A DNA stretch of 64,000 bases from the NCBI GenBank assembly GCA_035695765.1, contig DASRRI010000127.1:22156-86155 (forward strand). The letters run 5' to 3'. The DNA comes from Dongia_A sp035695765 (GTDB taxonomy: Bacteria; Pseudomonadota; Alphaproteobacteria; Dongiales; Dongiaceae). The position numbers and the translations under genes are program-made. Of the stretch, positions 17,022-24,914 are shown one piece after another; positions within the stretch are counted from its first letter, which is position 1, and every line of letters begins with the position of its first letter. The notes below the pieces were generated by a model. That model saw nothing but the letters and a program-made list of their open reading frames with translations, did no database searches and was not told the DNA's origin.

Positions 17022-17527
17022 TCCGGATATTCGATCGCGACGATCTCGATGGTCTCGGCGCCTTTCGGAGTCGGGACAGTGGCGGTGTCGCCGACCGACT
17101 TGCCCATCAGGGCGCGCGCGACCGGGGAGATCCAGCTGATGCGCCACGTGTCCGTCTCGTCGATCCCCACAATGGCGACCGTGACCTCGCTGTCATCCTC
17201 GCGTGCATAGGTGACCGATGCGCCAAAGAATACGCGGCTGCGGTTCTTCTGCGCTCCGGGGTCGACCACCTCGGCGATGGAAAGGCGCTTGTCGAGAAAG
17301 CGCAGCCGCCGGTCGATCTCGCGCAGCCGCTTCTTGCCGTAGATGTAGTCGCCATTTTCCGAGCGGTCGCCGTTGCCGGCAGCCCACTCCACCACGCGCA
17401 CGACCTCCGGCCGCTCCTCGTTCCACAGCTTGCGCCGCTCGGCAATGAGGCGCGCATGCCCCTCCGGCGTCATGTAATTCTTCTTGCCCGCGGGGAGAGG
17501 CGGGAGGTCGTCGTCTTCGTCGGACAT
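17018..17527 (-). CDS. greB: Transcription elongation factor GreB
   Basis: This 169-residue protein rescues backtracked RNA polymerase by stimulating transcript cleavage. The N-terminal coiled coil (about residues 14-85) contains NYMTPEGHARLIAERRKLW and the tip acidic pair in GNGDRSENGDYIYGKKRLREIDRR, which is the GreB version. The C-terminal FKBP-like domain ends with SPVARALMGKSVGDTATVPTPKG. I chose the ATG at 17527 because the 27 residues before it in frame are a shadow of the HigA gene. It follows higA on the same strand by 10 bases. Confidence 0.9.
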   Translation of the reverse strand: MSDEDDDLPPLPAGKKNYMTPEGHARLIAERRKLWNEERPEVVRVVEWAAGNGDRSENGDYIYGKKRLREIDRRLRFLDKRLSIAEVVDPGAQKNRSRVFFGASVTYAREDDSEVTVAIVGIDETDTWRISWISPVARALMGKSVGDTATVPTPKGAETIEIVAIEYPD

Positions 17528-17537
17528 CGTGCTGCCT

Positions 17538-17828
17538 TCAAGCCGCCTTTGGCGACAGGCGCTTGACCTTGATGCTGCGGTCGCGCTGGCGCACCTGGGC
17601 CAAGTCATAGTTCACCTGCATGCGGAGCCACAAATCCGCCGTGCCGCCCAGTGCCTTTTCGATCCGCACCGCCATCTCCGGCGTGATCGCGCTCTTGCCG
17701 TTGATCACGTTATAGAGCTGCTGGCGCGTGACGCCGAGCCCCTTCGCGGCCTCGGCCACGCTGAGGCCAAGCTCGTCGACATTGTCCTTGAGCAATTCGC
17801 CGGGATGGGGCGGGTTCTTCATGGCCAT
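17538..17828 (-). CDS. higA: HigA-family antitoxin
   Basis: This 96-residue Xre-type DNA-binding antitoxin opens with PPHPGELLKDNVDELGLSV. The helix-turn-helix follows (VAEAAKGLGVTRQQLYNVINGKSAI, residues about 25-48), and MAVRIEKALGGTADLWLRMQ is diagnostic of HigA. An AGGAG ribosome site spans the stop codon of the toxin frame. HigA normally binds HigB and represses the shared promoter. The toxin gene is frameshifted here, so the antitoxin may act only as a DNA-binding protein. Confidence 0.9.
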   Translation of the reverse strand: MAMKNPPHPGELLKDNVDELGLSVAEAAKGLGVTRQQLYNVINGKSAITPEMAVRIEKALGGTADLWLRMQVNYDLAQVRQRDRSIKVKRLSPKAA

Positions 17829-17840
17829 TGTGCCGTGCTC

Positions 17841-18120
17841 CTAGTGGTAGTCGATCAGATCTACATCGAAGATTCTGCCGTTCTCGAACCGAAAAATGAT
17901 GCGCCAATTGGCGCCAACGGTGACGGCCCAGAACCCCTTCAGATCGCCCGTCAACGCATGAGGGCGCAGGATCGGCTGGTTCAGGGCCTTGATCGCGGTG
18001 GCGGCATCGTGCGCAGCCAATATCCGGCGGATGCGATCAACTATATCCGCCGGCAGCTTCCGGCGGTCGTCGTTTTCATGGAGCCGTTGCAGGCCCTTGT
18101 GTCGGAAGCCCCTCGATCAC
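17841..18120 (-). pseudogene. higB: HigB-family toxin (RelE/ParE superfamily), frameshifted at codon 4
   Basis: The minus strand encodes a clear HigB mRNA interferase: FRHKGLQRLHENDD, RKLPADIVDRIRRIL, LTGDLKGFWAVTVGANWRI and the closing IFDVDLIDYH. The domain frame has a TGA immediately before it and no ATG, GTG or early TTG. The natural start is the GTG at 18120 (GTG ATC GAG), which matches the MI-x-SF beginning of HigB but is one frame off. Removing one base from the GGGG run (plus-strand C run at 18109-18112) restores one frame of 92 residues. So it is either inactivated by a one-base slip, a sequencing error, or a phase-variable toxin. Confidence 0.75.
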
Positions 18121-18155
18121 TTGACAAGTGTAAATTGACAATTGTCGTTTGTCAA
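18120..18155 (-). promoter_or_regulatory. higBA promoter with operator palindromes; leaderless start
   Basis: Reading on the minus strand, a perfect -35 TTGACA (18155-18150), a 17-base spacer and a -10 TACACT (18132-18127) place the transcription start at about 18120. That is the first base of the higB GTG, so the message looks leaderless. The spacer contains the palindrome GACAATTGTC (18137-18146), and TTGACAA/TTGTCAA arms (18121-18127 and 18149-18155) flank it. These are good candidates for HigA operators. Confidence 0.7.
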
Positions 18156-18682
18156 ACCGCTCCTTGAACTCGATCCAGAGCCATTTCCATGAACACCATG
18201 TGGGGCTTCAGGCGTTCGGGGTATTCGTTGTAGGGCGGGCAACGCCTGAAGCCGATCGCTGCATAAAGCGCGACCGCCTCGGACATCTGGGCGGCGGTGT
18301 CGAGCCGCATCAGCTTGAAGCGCTCCTCGCGTGCGCTCGCGATGATGGCGTCGCACAGCCTCCGGCCGATGCCGTGACCGCGAAACCGATCCGGCACGAA
18401 CAGCCGCTTCATCTCGCAGAACTCGTCCGACCGCCGGCGATAAGCGCCGCAGCCGACGATCTCGCCGTTACGCCGCGCCAGAAAGGCCTTTCCGCTCGGC
18501 GGACCGTAGCGCGTCGCCAGGCTCTCAAGCTCCCGATCCAGGGACTGGTGGCTCAGCGCCTCATCGATCAGCCAGGACTCATGCGCAAAGCGGGCGCGGC
18601 ACCACTCCACATACTCGCGGACGAGCGCGCCAAAGGCCGCGTAGTCGGATTCGCTGGTGGCAAGATAGACGCTCTCGGACAT
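18152..18682 (-). CDS. GNAT-family N-acetyltransferase
   Basis: The 176-residue protein has the GNAT acetyl-CoA core: VGCGAYRR strand, EMKRLFVPDRFRGHGIGRRL (motif A with the R/Q-x-x-G-x-G/A pyrophosphate loop) and LDTAAQMSEAVALYAAIGFRRC. The substrate is unknown. The last codons reach into the higBA promoter (stop at 18152), so read-through from this gene could feed higBA. Confidence 0.88.
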   Translation of the reverse strand: MSESVYLATSESDYAAFGALVREYVEWCRARFAHESWLIDEALSHQSLDRELESLATRYGPPSGKAFLARRNGEIVGCGAYRRRSDEFCEMKRLFVPDRFRGHGIGRRLCDAIIASAREERFKLMRLDTAAQMSEAVALYAAIGFRRCPPYNEYPERLKPHMVFMEMALDRVQGAV

Positions 18683-18761
18683 TCCTCCACACCGTCGGCA
18701 AGCACCCTTTGTTCACCGAGAGTGCCACGAGGAACGCGGACGCGCCAGGGATCGCGCCGTC

Positions 18762-20855
18762 CTAGCCCCGTCGCCGCCTGCGGCGTCCGCCGCCTGAACC
18801 ATCGTCGCCGCCAAGCGTCGGATCTTTTGGCGGCGGCAGCGCGACTGCCTTCGCGAGGTGCGGGTAGGGCGCGGTCTTGTGGGGAATCGCCATCGCTTCC
18901 ACGAAATGCGCCTGGAACTTGGGCTCGACCGCAGTCTCGACTTTTTCGACCTGCTTCACCACGCGGGTGATCTCGTCGCGTGCGGCGGCGTTCAAAAGCG
19001 CGATGCGCGCGCCTGTCCCGGCGGCGTTGCCGGCGGACGTGACCTTGGCGAGGTCGCAATCGGGGATCATGCCGAGGACCATCGCGTATTTGACGTCGAT
19101 ATGGCTGCCGAACGCGCCGGCCAAGGTGATGCGGTCGACCTTGTCGATGTTCAGATTATCCATCAGCAGGCGTGCGCCGGCATAAAGCGCGGCCTTCGCC
19201 AGCTGGATCGCGCGCACGTCGGTCTGCGTGATCCGCAGCTGGGGTGTGCCGTCATGCAGCAGGTAGGAGAAGGTGCGGCCTTCCGCCTCGATGCGCGGCG
19301 ATTTCACAGCCATCGATCCGTCGATCACGCCGTCCTGGGTCAGGATGCCGGAGAGATACATCTCCGCAATGCATTCGATGATGCCGGAGCCGCACACGCC
19401 GGTGACGCCGGTCGCCTCGGTCTGCTTGGCGAAATCCGGATGATCGGACCACAGGTCGCAGCCGATCACCTTGAAGCGCGGCTCCAGCGTGTCGCGGTTG
19501 ATGCGGATGCGCTCGATCGCGCCCGGCGCTGCGCGCTGGCCGCAGGAGATCTGCGCGCCTTCGAAAGCGGGGCCGGTGGGCGATGACGCCGCCAGCAGCT
19601 TCTTCTTGTTGCCGAGCACGATCTCCGCATTGGTGCCGACATCGACGATCAAGGTCATCTCATCCGCTTCATGCGGCGCTTCGGACAGGATGACGCCGGC
19701 CGTGTCCGCGCCGACGTGTCCCGCGATGCAGGGCAGCACATAGATGCGTGCATTGGGATGGATCTTGAGGTCGATCTCCGAGGCCCAGAACATGGTCGGC
19801 CCGTCGGTCGCGAGCGCAAACGGCGCGCCGCCCAGCTCGATCGGGTTAATCCCCAGCAGCAGATGATGCATGATGGGATTGCCGACGAAGGTGACTTCCA
19901 GGATATCCGCGACCGTGCAGCCGGCCTCCTTGGCGACCGAGACCGTCAGATCGTTGATCGCATCGCGGACAGCCTTGGTCATCTCCAGCTCGCCGCCCGG
20001 ATTCATCATGACGTAGGAGACGCGGCTCATCAGGTCTTCGCCGAAACGGATCTGCGGGTTCATGAGGCCCGATGAGGCAACGACTTCACCCGACGACAGA
20101 TCGCACAGATGGCCGGCGATGGTGGTGGAGCCGACATCGACCGCGAGCCCGAACACCTGGTCCTTGAAGCCCGGCCACACAGCGGTGATCTGCTTGCCGA
20201 GATGGACGGCAACCGTCACCGTCCACTTGCCGGTGCGCAGGGCGGATTGCAGGCCCTGGATCACACGCAGATCGGTCGAGAGGTTGGTGAGGCCCCACTG
20301 ATCCTGCAGCGCTTTCTCCAGCCGTTGCAAATCGCCGGTCGGATCGTGCATGTCAGGTTCCGCAACCTCGACATAATGCAGCTTCACGATCGGGTCGATC
20401 TCGATCGCGCGCATCTCGGCGCGCTTCCGCACCACCTGCTTGTGGACCTGGCTGTCCTCCGGCACGTCGATGACGAGGTCGCCTTGGAGGACCGCCTGGC
20501 ATGACAGGCGCCGCCCCGGCTTCATGCTGCGCTTGTCGGCGTAGCGCTGCTCGACGGCTGAGAAGTCGGAGAGGTGATCGCCCTTGGAGGTGACGCCGAG
20601 CTTGGCGAACTCGCCCTCGCTCACCACCACTTGGCAGCGCCCGCAAATGGCACGCCCGCCGCACACCGAATCGATGTCGACGCCGAGCTGGCGCGCCGCC
20701 TGCAAGACCGGCGTACCGACCGGGAAGCGGCCACGGCGCCCCGACGGCATGAAGACGATCAACGGATCGCCGTTGCCGTTGCTGGCATTGTTGTTGCCGT
20801 TTTTCACGCTCACTTCGGCGCCTTCCGCAGCCATGAACCCAGACCCTAAATTCAT
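18762..20855 (-). CDS. ASKHA-domain corrinoid activation protein with N-terminal 2Fe-2S ferredoxin (RACo-like, DUF4445)
   Basis: The 697-residue protein joins a plant-type ferredoxin domain (about residues 30-125; cysteines 65, 71, 74 and 119 in CGGRAICGRC and RRLSC) to an ASKHA ATPase region (DUF4445), with GLAVDVGSTTIAGHL, TLIVDVGTNAEIVLG and ITLAGAFGSH motifs. RACo-type proteins use ATP to push an electron onto inactive Co(II) corrinoid proteins so that they can accept methyl groups. The C-terminus is an odd GDDGSGGGRRRRRRG tail. The start may be 20855 or 20834. It is the last gene of the minus-strand one-carbon cluster, separated from the methyltransferase by a terminator-like hairpin. 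Confidence 0.88.
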   Translation of the reverse strand: MNLGSGFMAAEGAEVSVKNGNNNASNGNGDPLIVFMPSGRRGRFPVGTPVLQAARQLGVDIDSVCGGRAICGRCQVVVSEGEFAKLGVTSKGDHLSDFSAVEQRYADKRSMKPGRRLSCQAVLQGDLVIDVPEDSQVHKQVVRKRAEMRAIEIDPIVKLHYVEVAEPDMHDPTGDLQRLEKALQDQWGLTNLSTDLRVIQGLQSALRTGKWTVTVAVHLGKQITAVWPGFKDQVFGLAVDVGSTTIAGHLCDLSSGEVVASSGLMNPQIRFGEDLMSRVSYVMMNPGGELEMTKAVRDAINDLTVSVAKEAGCTVADILEVTFVGNPIMHHLLLGINPIELGGAPFALATDGPTMFWASEIDLKIHPNARIYVLPCIAGHVGADTAGVILSEAPHEADEMTLIVDVGTNAEIVLGNKKKLLAASSPTGPAFEGAQISCGQRAAPGAIERIRINRDTLEPRFKVIGCDLWSDHPDFAKQTEATGVTGVCGSGIIECIAEMYLSGILTQDGVIDGSMAVKSPRIEAEGRTFSYLLHDGTPQLRITQTDVRAIQLAKAALYAGARLLMDNLNIDKVDRITLAGAFGSHIDVKYAMVLGMIPDCDLAKVTSAGNAAGTGARIALLNAAARDEITRVVKQVEKVETAVEPKFQAHFVEAMAIPHKTAPYPHLAKAVALPPPKDPTLGGDDGSGGGRRRRRRG

Positions 20856-20880
20856 TGCGGCTATTCACCGCCCATAAAAC

Positions 20881-20917
20881 TTCGCCCCCGCCCCGATGGT
20901 TCGGAAGCGGGGGCGAA
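20881..20917 (-). terminator. Intrinsic-terminator-like hairpin inside the one-carbon cluster
   Basis: TTCGCCCCCGC (20881-20891) and GCGGGGGCGAA (20907-20917) form a perfect 11-bp GC-rich stem with a 15-base loop. Reading on the minus strand it is followed by GTTTT. It lies after the methyltransferase stop (20957) and ends 26 bases before the ASKHA start, so it could reduce expression of the activator relative to upstream genes. Confidence 0.65.
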
Positions 20918-20956
20918 CGTGCTTACGCCATTTCGCCAGTCTTAGCCAATCGGCGT

Positions 20957-21946
20957 TTATCCATTAACGACTTCCGCAGTCGGGCTCGCGGCAGCTTGCA
21001 CACCTTCGGTGCCATCATTGGCCGCTCCGCCGCCACCGCCGCCCCGGCGGCGATTCTCGCGGCCGCGCCGGCCACCCGCGCCAGCGCCTTCGCCCTCTGC
21101 CGAGGGCTCGCGGAACTTGCGGATCCAGGCGGCGCAATGGGCGTCATGGCCCATCAGGACGTCGCCGCCCATGACGCCGATCATCTCCTCGACATGGAGC
21201 GGATTGGTAATGGCCGAAGTCATGCCAGCGCCGATCGCCATGGCGAGGAAGCTGGAATTGAGGCCATGCCGGTTGGGCAGGCCGAAGCTGATATTGGACG
21301 CGCCGCAGGTGGTGTTGACCTTCAGCTCCGTGCGCAGGCGGCGGATGAGGTGGAAGACCGAGCGGCCGGCCTGGCCGAGCGCGCCGATCGGCATCACCAG
21401 CGGATCGACCACGATGTCCGAATAGGGAATGCCGTAGTCAGCCGCGCGCTGCACGATCTTCTTCGCGACCTCGAAGCGCACGTCCGGATCTTCGGAAATG
21501 CCCGTCTCGTCGTTGGAGATCGCGACCACCGCCGCGCCGTATTTCTTCACCAGCGGCAGCACCACTTCCAGCCGCTCTTCCTCGCCGGTCACCGAATTCA
21601 GCAGCGGCTTGCCCTTGTAGACCGCAAGGCCGGCCTCGAGTGCGGCAACGATCGAGGAATCGATCGACAGCGGCACGTCGGTCAGTGACTGCACCAGCTG
21701 GATGGTCTCGGCGAGGATGCGCGGCTCATCCGTCATCGGGATGCCGGCATTGACATCCAGCATGTGGGCGCCGGCAGCAACCTGCGCCAGCGCGTCGGAC
21801 TTGACGCGGCTGTAATCGCCGGCCGCCATTTCCGCCGCCAGCAGCTTGCGCCCGGTCGGGTTGATGCGTTCGCCGATGATGACGAACGGGCGGTCGAAGC
21901 CGATCACCACTTCCTTGGTGGCCGAGCTGATGACGGTATCGGTCAT
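20957..21946 (-). CDS. Methyltetrahydrofolate:corrinoid methyltransferase
   Basis: This 329-residue protein has a pterin-binding TIM barrel of the MtrH/AcsE/MtgA type: FVIIGERINPTGRKLL, GAHMLDVNAGIPMTDE, PLSIDSSIVAALEAGL, PLLNSVTGEE and TTCGASNISFGLPNR. It moves a methyl group between a corrinoid protein and tetrahydrofolate; in demethylation pathways the folate is the acceptor. After about residue 278 the barrel ends and a low-complexity tail follows, with GRRGRENRRRGGGGGG and alanine-rich sequence, absent from typical family members of about 280-300 residues. It lies 13 bases after the methylene-THF reductase gene. Confidence 0.9.
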   Translation of the reverse strand: MTDTVISSATKEVVIGFDRPFVIIGERINPTGRKLLAAEMAAGDYSRVKSDALAQVAAGAHMLDVNAGIPMTDEPRILAETIQLVQSLTDVPLSIDSSIVAALEAGLAVYKGKPLLNSVTGEEERLEVVLPLVKKYGAAVVAISNDETGISEDPDVRFEVAKKIVQRAADYGIPYSDIVVDPLVMPIGALGQAGRSVFHLIRRLRTELKVNTTCGASNISFGLPNRHGLNSSFLAMAIGAGMTSAITNPLHVEEMIGVMGGDVLMGHDAHCAAWIRKFREPSAEGEGAGAGGRRGRENRRRGGGGGGAANDGTEGVQAAASPTAEVVNG

Positions 21947-21959
21947 ATACGCAATCCTT

Positions 21960-22964
21960 TCACGAAGAAGCGGCGGGTTCGACCGCGCGCCGTTGCTGTC
22001 TGTTCCGCATGACGCCGGAGGCCTGGATGATCTCGTTCACGAACTCTTCCTGCCGATAGGCCATCACATGCACGCCTGAAACGCCCTCGATCTCCTTGAT
22101 CTCCTGGATCAGGTCGACCGCCAATTGCTTGCCTTCGGCCCGCTGGTCCTTGGCCTTCTCCATCCGCTCGATGATCGCCTCGGGGATGTGAACACCAGGA
22201 ACATTATTTTTCATCCAGCGCGCCGTCTTCGAGGATGGCAGCGGTCCGACACCGATCAAGAAAAACGCCTTCTCGTGCAGTCCCTGCTCGCGCACTTTGT
22301 CCATGAATTTGCGCAATAGCGGCACGTCGAAGCAATACTGGGTCTGGATGAACTGGGCCCCCGCCGCGATCTTCTTGGCGATATGCACCGCCCGGTATTC
22401 ATAGGGCGGCGCAAACGGGTTGGCGGCAGCCCCAAGAAAAACTCGCGGCGGCGTCGTCAATTTACGACCCGACAGGAAGTGCCCCTTGTCCCGCATGGTG
22501 CGGATGCATTCCAGCAACGAAGTTGAATCAAAGTCGAACACCGGCTTGGCCGCCGGCTGGTCTCCCGCCTGCACCCCGTCGCCGGTGAGGCAGAGGATAT
22601 TCCCGACCCCCATGGCTGCGGCGCCCAGCACGTCGCCCTGGATGGCGATGCGGTTCCGGTCGCGGCAGGAGATCTGCATGATGACGGCATAGCCGGCGCG
22701 AGTCAGCAGCGAGCAGATGCCGACCGACGACATGTGGCAATTGGCGCCCGAGGCGTCGGTCGCATTGATGGCGTCGCACACTTCGGAGAGGACGAGAGCG
22801 CGCTCATAGACGTCGCGCGGATCGGCGCTGTCCGGCGGGTTCAGCTCCGCGGTGACGGCAAAGCGCCCCAGCCGTAGCACACGCTCCAGCCGCCCGCCGG
22901 ACGAATGGCCGGGCAGCAGCGGCAGCGGCGCAGCCGGATCGAAATGGGCGTGCCCATCATTCAT
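21960..22964 (-). CDS. Methylenetetrahydrofolate reductase-like flavoprotein
   Basis: The 334-residue catalytic MTHFR barrel contains FAVTAELNPPDSADP (in place of the usual SFE..PP), DATDASGANCHMSS-type substrate loop near NATDASGANCHMS, NILCLTGDGVQAGD and GAQFIQTQYCFDVPLL. It interconverts methylene-THF and methyl-THF with an FAD cofactor. I placed the start at the ATG overlapping the TGA of the upstream gene (ATGA); the frame continues back to 23249 but that part is a shadow. Cysteine-rich partner upstream plus this subunit resemble the split MTHFRs of corrinoid pathways, where electrons come from ferredoxin or a complex instead of NADH directly. Confidence 0.87.
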   Translation of the reverse strand: MNDGHAHFDPAAPLPLLPGHSSGGRLERVLRLGRFAVTAELNPPDSADPRDVYERALVLSEVCDAINATDASGANCHMSSVGICSLLTRAGYAVIMQISCRDRNRIAIQGDVLGAAAMGVGNILCLTGDGVQAGDQPAAKPVFDFDSTSLLECIRTMRDKGHFLSGRKLTTPPRVFLGAAANPFAPPYEYRAVHIAKKIAAGAQFIQTQYCFDVPLLRKFMDKVREQGLHEKAFFLIGVGPLPSSKTARWMKNNVPGVHIPEAIIERMEKAKDQRAEGKQLAVDLIQEIKEIEGVSGVHVMAYRQEEFVNEIIQASGVMRNRQQRRAVEPAASS

Positions 22965-23533
22965 GCGGCTTGCCCTGCCTTCTTGGCCTCGACCGATGCG
23001 GAAACGGCTGCGAGATCCTTGCTGGAGCCCGGCTTGGCGGCCGGCGGCTTCGGCTTGTTGCCGGCTTGGTCTTCGAGGCCCGCGGCGATCCGCACCACGC
23101 GCAGCCAGGACGATTTGCCCTTGAGCCGATGATCGACCGCACGCTGCACGTCGAGGATCTTGTGGCCTTCGTCGGCCTTCAGGCCCATGCGCTCGGCCCC
23201 TTGCCAGGCCTGGACCCAGACGCACTTCATCTCCGGCTTCACTTCGCAATGCCCGTTGTCACGCACGCCCCCGCACGGGCCGTTGCGCAGATTCTTCGGA
23301 CAGTTCATCGGGCAGGACATGCCGGTGGATGAAAGGGCGCATTGCCCGCACATCTGGCAATCGAACAGGAAGCCTTTGGTCACGTGCTCGACGTTCTCGA
23401 ACGGCTTCTCCAGCTTCTCGTATCCGATCTTGTTCCAGAGCGGGTGCAGCGTGATCAGGGCCTTCTCGAACGCGCGGTAGAACGCGTTGAGGCCACGGGC
23501 ATGGCGCACGGACCAGAGGCGGGCGGCGTACAT
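22961..23533 (-). CDS. MTHFR C-terminal zinc-finger/iron-sulfur domain protein (MetV-like)
   Basis: This 190-residue protein is dominated by a cysteine cluster in its middle: CQMCGQC, SCPMNC, GPCGG, GHCEV and KCVW (residues about 58-105), characteristic of the MTHFR_C family (PF12225), known in acetogens as MetV. It probably binds an iron-sulfur cluster or zinc and feeds electrons to the adjacent reductase barrel. The N-terminus (about 1-55) is helical and the last 60 residues are lysine/alanine-rich. It has a 4-base overlap with the MTHFR gene. An inverted-repeat element lies just upstream. Confidence 0.85.
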   Translation of the reverse strand: MYAARLWSVRHARGLNAFYRAFEKALITLHPLWNKIGYEKLEKPFENVEHVTKGFLFDCQMCGQCALSSTGMSCPMNCPKNLRNGPCGGVRDNGHCEVKPEMKCVWVQAWQGAERMGLKADEGHKILDVQRAVDHRLKGKSSWLRVVRIAAGLEDQAGNKPKPPAAKPGSSKDLAAVSASVEAKKAGQAA

Positions 23534-23556
23534 TGGCTACGCCCTTCCTAAAGTCC

Positions 23557-23797
23557 CCCTCTCCCCTCGTGGGAGAGGGTTGCGGAGGCTTAGCGAACGA
23601 AGTGAGCTTAGCCGGAGCTGGGTGAGGGGGCCGCGCCGGAGGCGCGCAGCGCGCGAGCGCTGTAACTCGAGTGTTCTCGCCGGTGTGGCGCTCTGACGAG
23701 CGCGCGCGGCTGCAGCCGCGCCACCCCCCATCCAGCTTCGCCTAAGCTCGCTGACGCTCGCTAAGGCTACGCATCCTTCCCCCGCAAGGGGGGAAGG
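23557..23797. repeat. Intergenic inverted-repeat element with two 9-bp GC hairpins
   Basis: The 312-base gap 23534-23845 holds no gene. CCCTCTCCC/GGGAGAGGG (23557-23579) and CCTTCCCCC/GGGGGAAGG (23775-23797) are hairpins at its edges. The inner stretches 23571-23637 and 23716-23793 are imperfect reverse complements of each other over about 65 bases (both contain the GGCTTAGCGA and AGCTGGGTGAGGGGG or closely similar blocks). It resembles dispersed REP-like intergenic elements of alphaproteobacteria; long open frames across it have repeat-derived composition. Confidence 0.75.
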
Positions 23798-23845
23798 GTA
23801 TCTCTTTGCATGGGGTCGGGCGAATCGTACACCGATGCGCTTCAT

Positions 23846-24154
23846 CTACTTCTCCTCCACCCCGCCGCTTTCGACCAGCGTCTTCAGCTTGGCTTCGTCG
23901 AACGTGGTCTCCAGCTCCGCAGCCTTCTTGTCCGCTTCGGCCTGCAGGTCGTCGCTCACCTCAGCCGGCGCCGCACGGCGCCATTCGGCCAAATAAGAAT
24001 CCGTGTCGCGCAGGTTGGCGCGCATGGCGGCGCGGTCGATCGCTTTCTCGAAGCGCTCGTTCAATTGCACCTTGGCGCTCTCGCGGCCCTTTTTTACGAT
24101 CACCTGAGCCGGAATGTCCCGCCAATAGACTACGGTCAGCTGAGCCATGTTCAC
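23846..24154 (-). CDS. Virulence factor family protein (PF13769-like), small
   Basis: This 102-residue soluble protein begins AQLTVVYWRDIPAQVIVKKGRE and continues with ERFEKAIDRAAMRANLRDTDSYLAEWRR. This pattern marks the family labelled virulence factor in databases after the C-terminal part of staphylococcal CvfC. The name says little; in alphaproteobacteria the gene is linked to methyl-THF and DUF1638 genes (known association, function unproven). The second half is acidic/lysine helical. It lies 3 bases after DUF1638. Confidence 0.82.
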   Translation of the reverse strand: MNMAQLTVVYWRDIPAQVIVKKGRESAKVQLNERFEKAIDRAAMRANLRDTDSYLAEWRRAAPAEVSDDLQAEADKKAAELETTFDEAKLKTLVESGGVEEK

Positions 24155-24157
24155 CTC

Positions 24158-24757
24158 TTACGCCATCTTCGCTTTCATGAAGTCCGCGAACTCGCCATAG
24201 CCGCCGCGGCGATGCACGAACTCCAGGTTCAATCTTTCCGCTGCCGCCTTGGCCCGCTCCACCAGATCCGCGTCATCGGTTTGTGCCAGATAGACCAGCT
24301 TGCGGTAATTGCCGAAATAGGCATCGCGCAATTCCGGATGCTGCTCGATCCCGAAGCCCTGCCAGATCAGGCGGTGGAAATGCCGCGCCAGATAATCGGT
24401 CAGGAAGAAGGTGCCCGGCTCCTCATCCATCATCTTCTCGAAGTCGGCCGTCCCCGCGAACCACTGATAGCAATGCGGCCCCTCGATCCGCTCCACACCC
24501 TCTTCGGCCAGAACGCGGTCCAGCTCGCCGCCGGTGCCGCAATCGCCATAGAGCACGAAGATGCGGTCGAACTTCTTCCGCCCGGCCCTGATCTTGCGCT
24601 GCACGCCCGGCGCGATCTTTTCCGGCCGGTTGTGCCAGATCGCCGGCAGGCAGGTGATCTCGACCCGGTCGTCCCAGCCACTCGCCCTGCTCACCGCCAG
24701 GAACTCCCTGGCGAGCGCGCCGCAAGCGATAAACAGGGTCTTGTGACCGTCCGTCAT
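24158..24757 (-). CDS. DUF1638 domain protein
   Basis: This 199-residue protein has the DUF1638 pattern: TLFIACGALAREFLAV at the start, ITCLPAIWHNRPEKIAPGVQRKI, then FVLYGDCGTGGELDRVL and the downstream GPHCYQWFAG and PGTFFLTDYLARHFHRLIW. The conserved His and Cys residues could bind metal. DUF1638 genes accompany corrinoid and methylamine/betaine methyltransferase genes in archaea and bacteria (established gene association); the reaction is unknown. It is co-directional with the virulence factor gene and lies 157 bases after the large flavoprotein. Confidence 0.85.
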   Translation of the reverse strand: MTDGHKTLFIACGALAREFLAVSRASGWDDRVEITCLPAIWHNRPEKIAPGVQRKIRAGRKKFDRIFVLYGDCGTGGELDRVLAEEGVERIEGPHCYQWFAGTADFEKMMDEEPGTFFLTDYLARHFHRLIWQGFGIEQHPELRDAYFGNYRKLVYLAQTDDADLVERAKAAAERLNLEFVHRRGGYGEFADFMKAKMA

Positions 24758-24914
24758 ACCTCGATCCGGCGCCCATCAGGGTGCCGCCTTCTCGGGTCAA
24801 ATCCTTAAGGCCGGCAGGGTCGCCGGGCTGCTATCGCCGCGACCGCGGATCGTCTTGGAGCGACGCCGCTCTTGTCGCGGATAGGCTATATGTGGTCGTT
24901 CCAGGCCAGCGACT

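Noticed and set aside
23537..23845. A 102-codon frame within the intergenic gap
   Set aside because: It is read out of the inverted-repeat element; no ribosome site and repeat-like composition (PSPLAGEG and similar strings are typical of translated REP elements).
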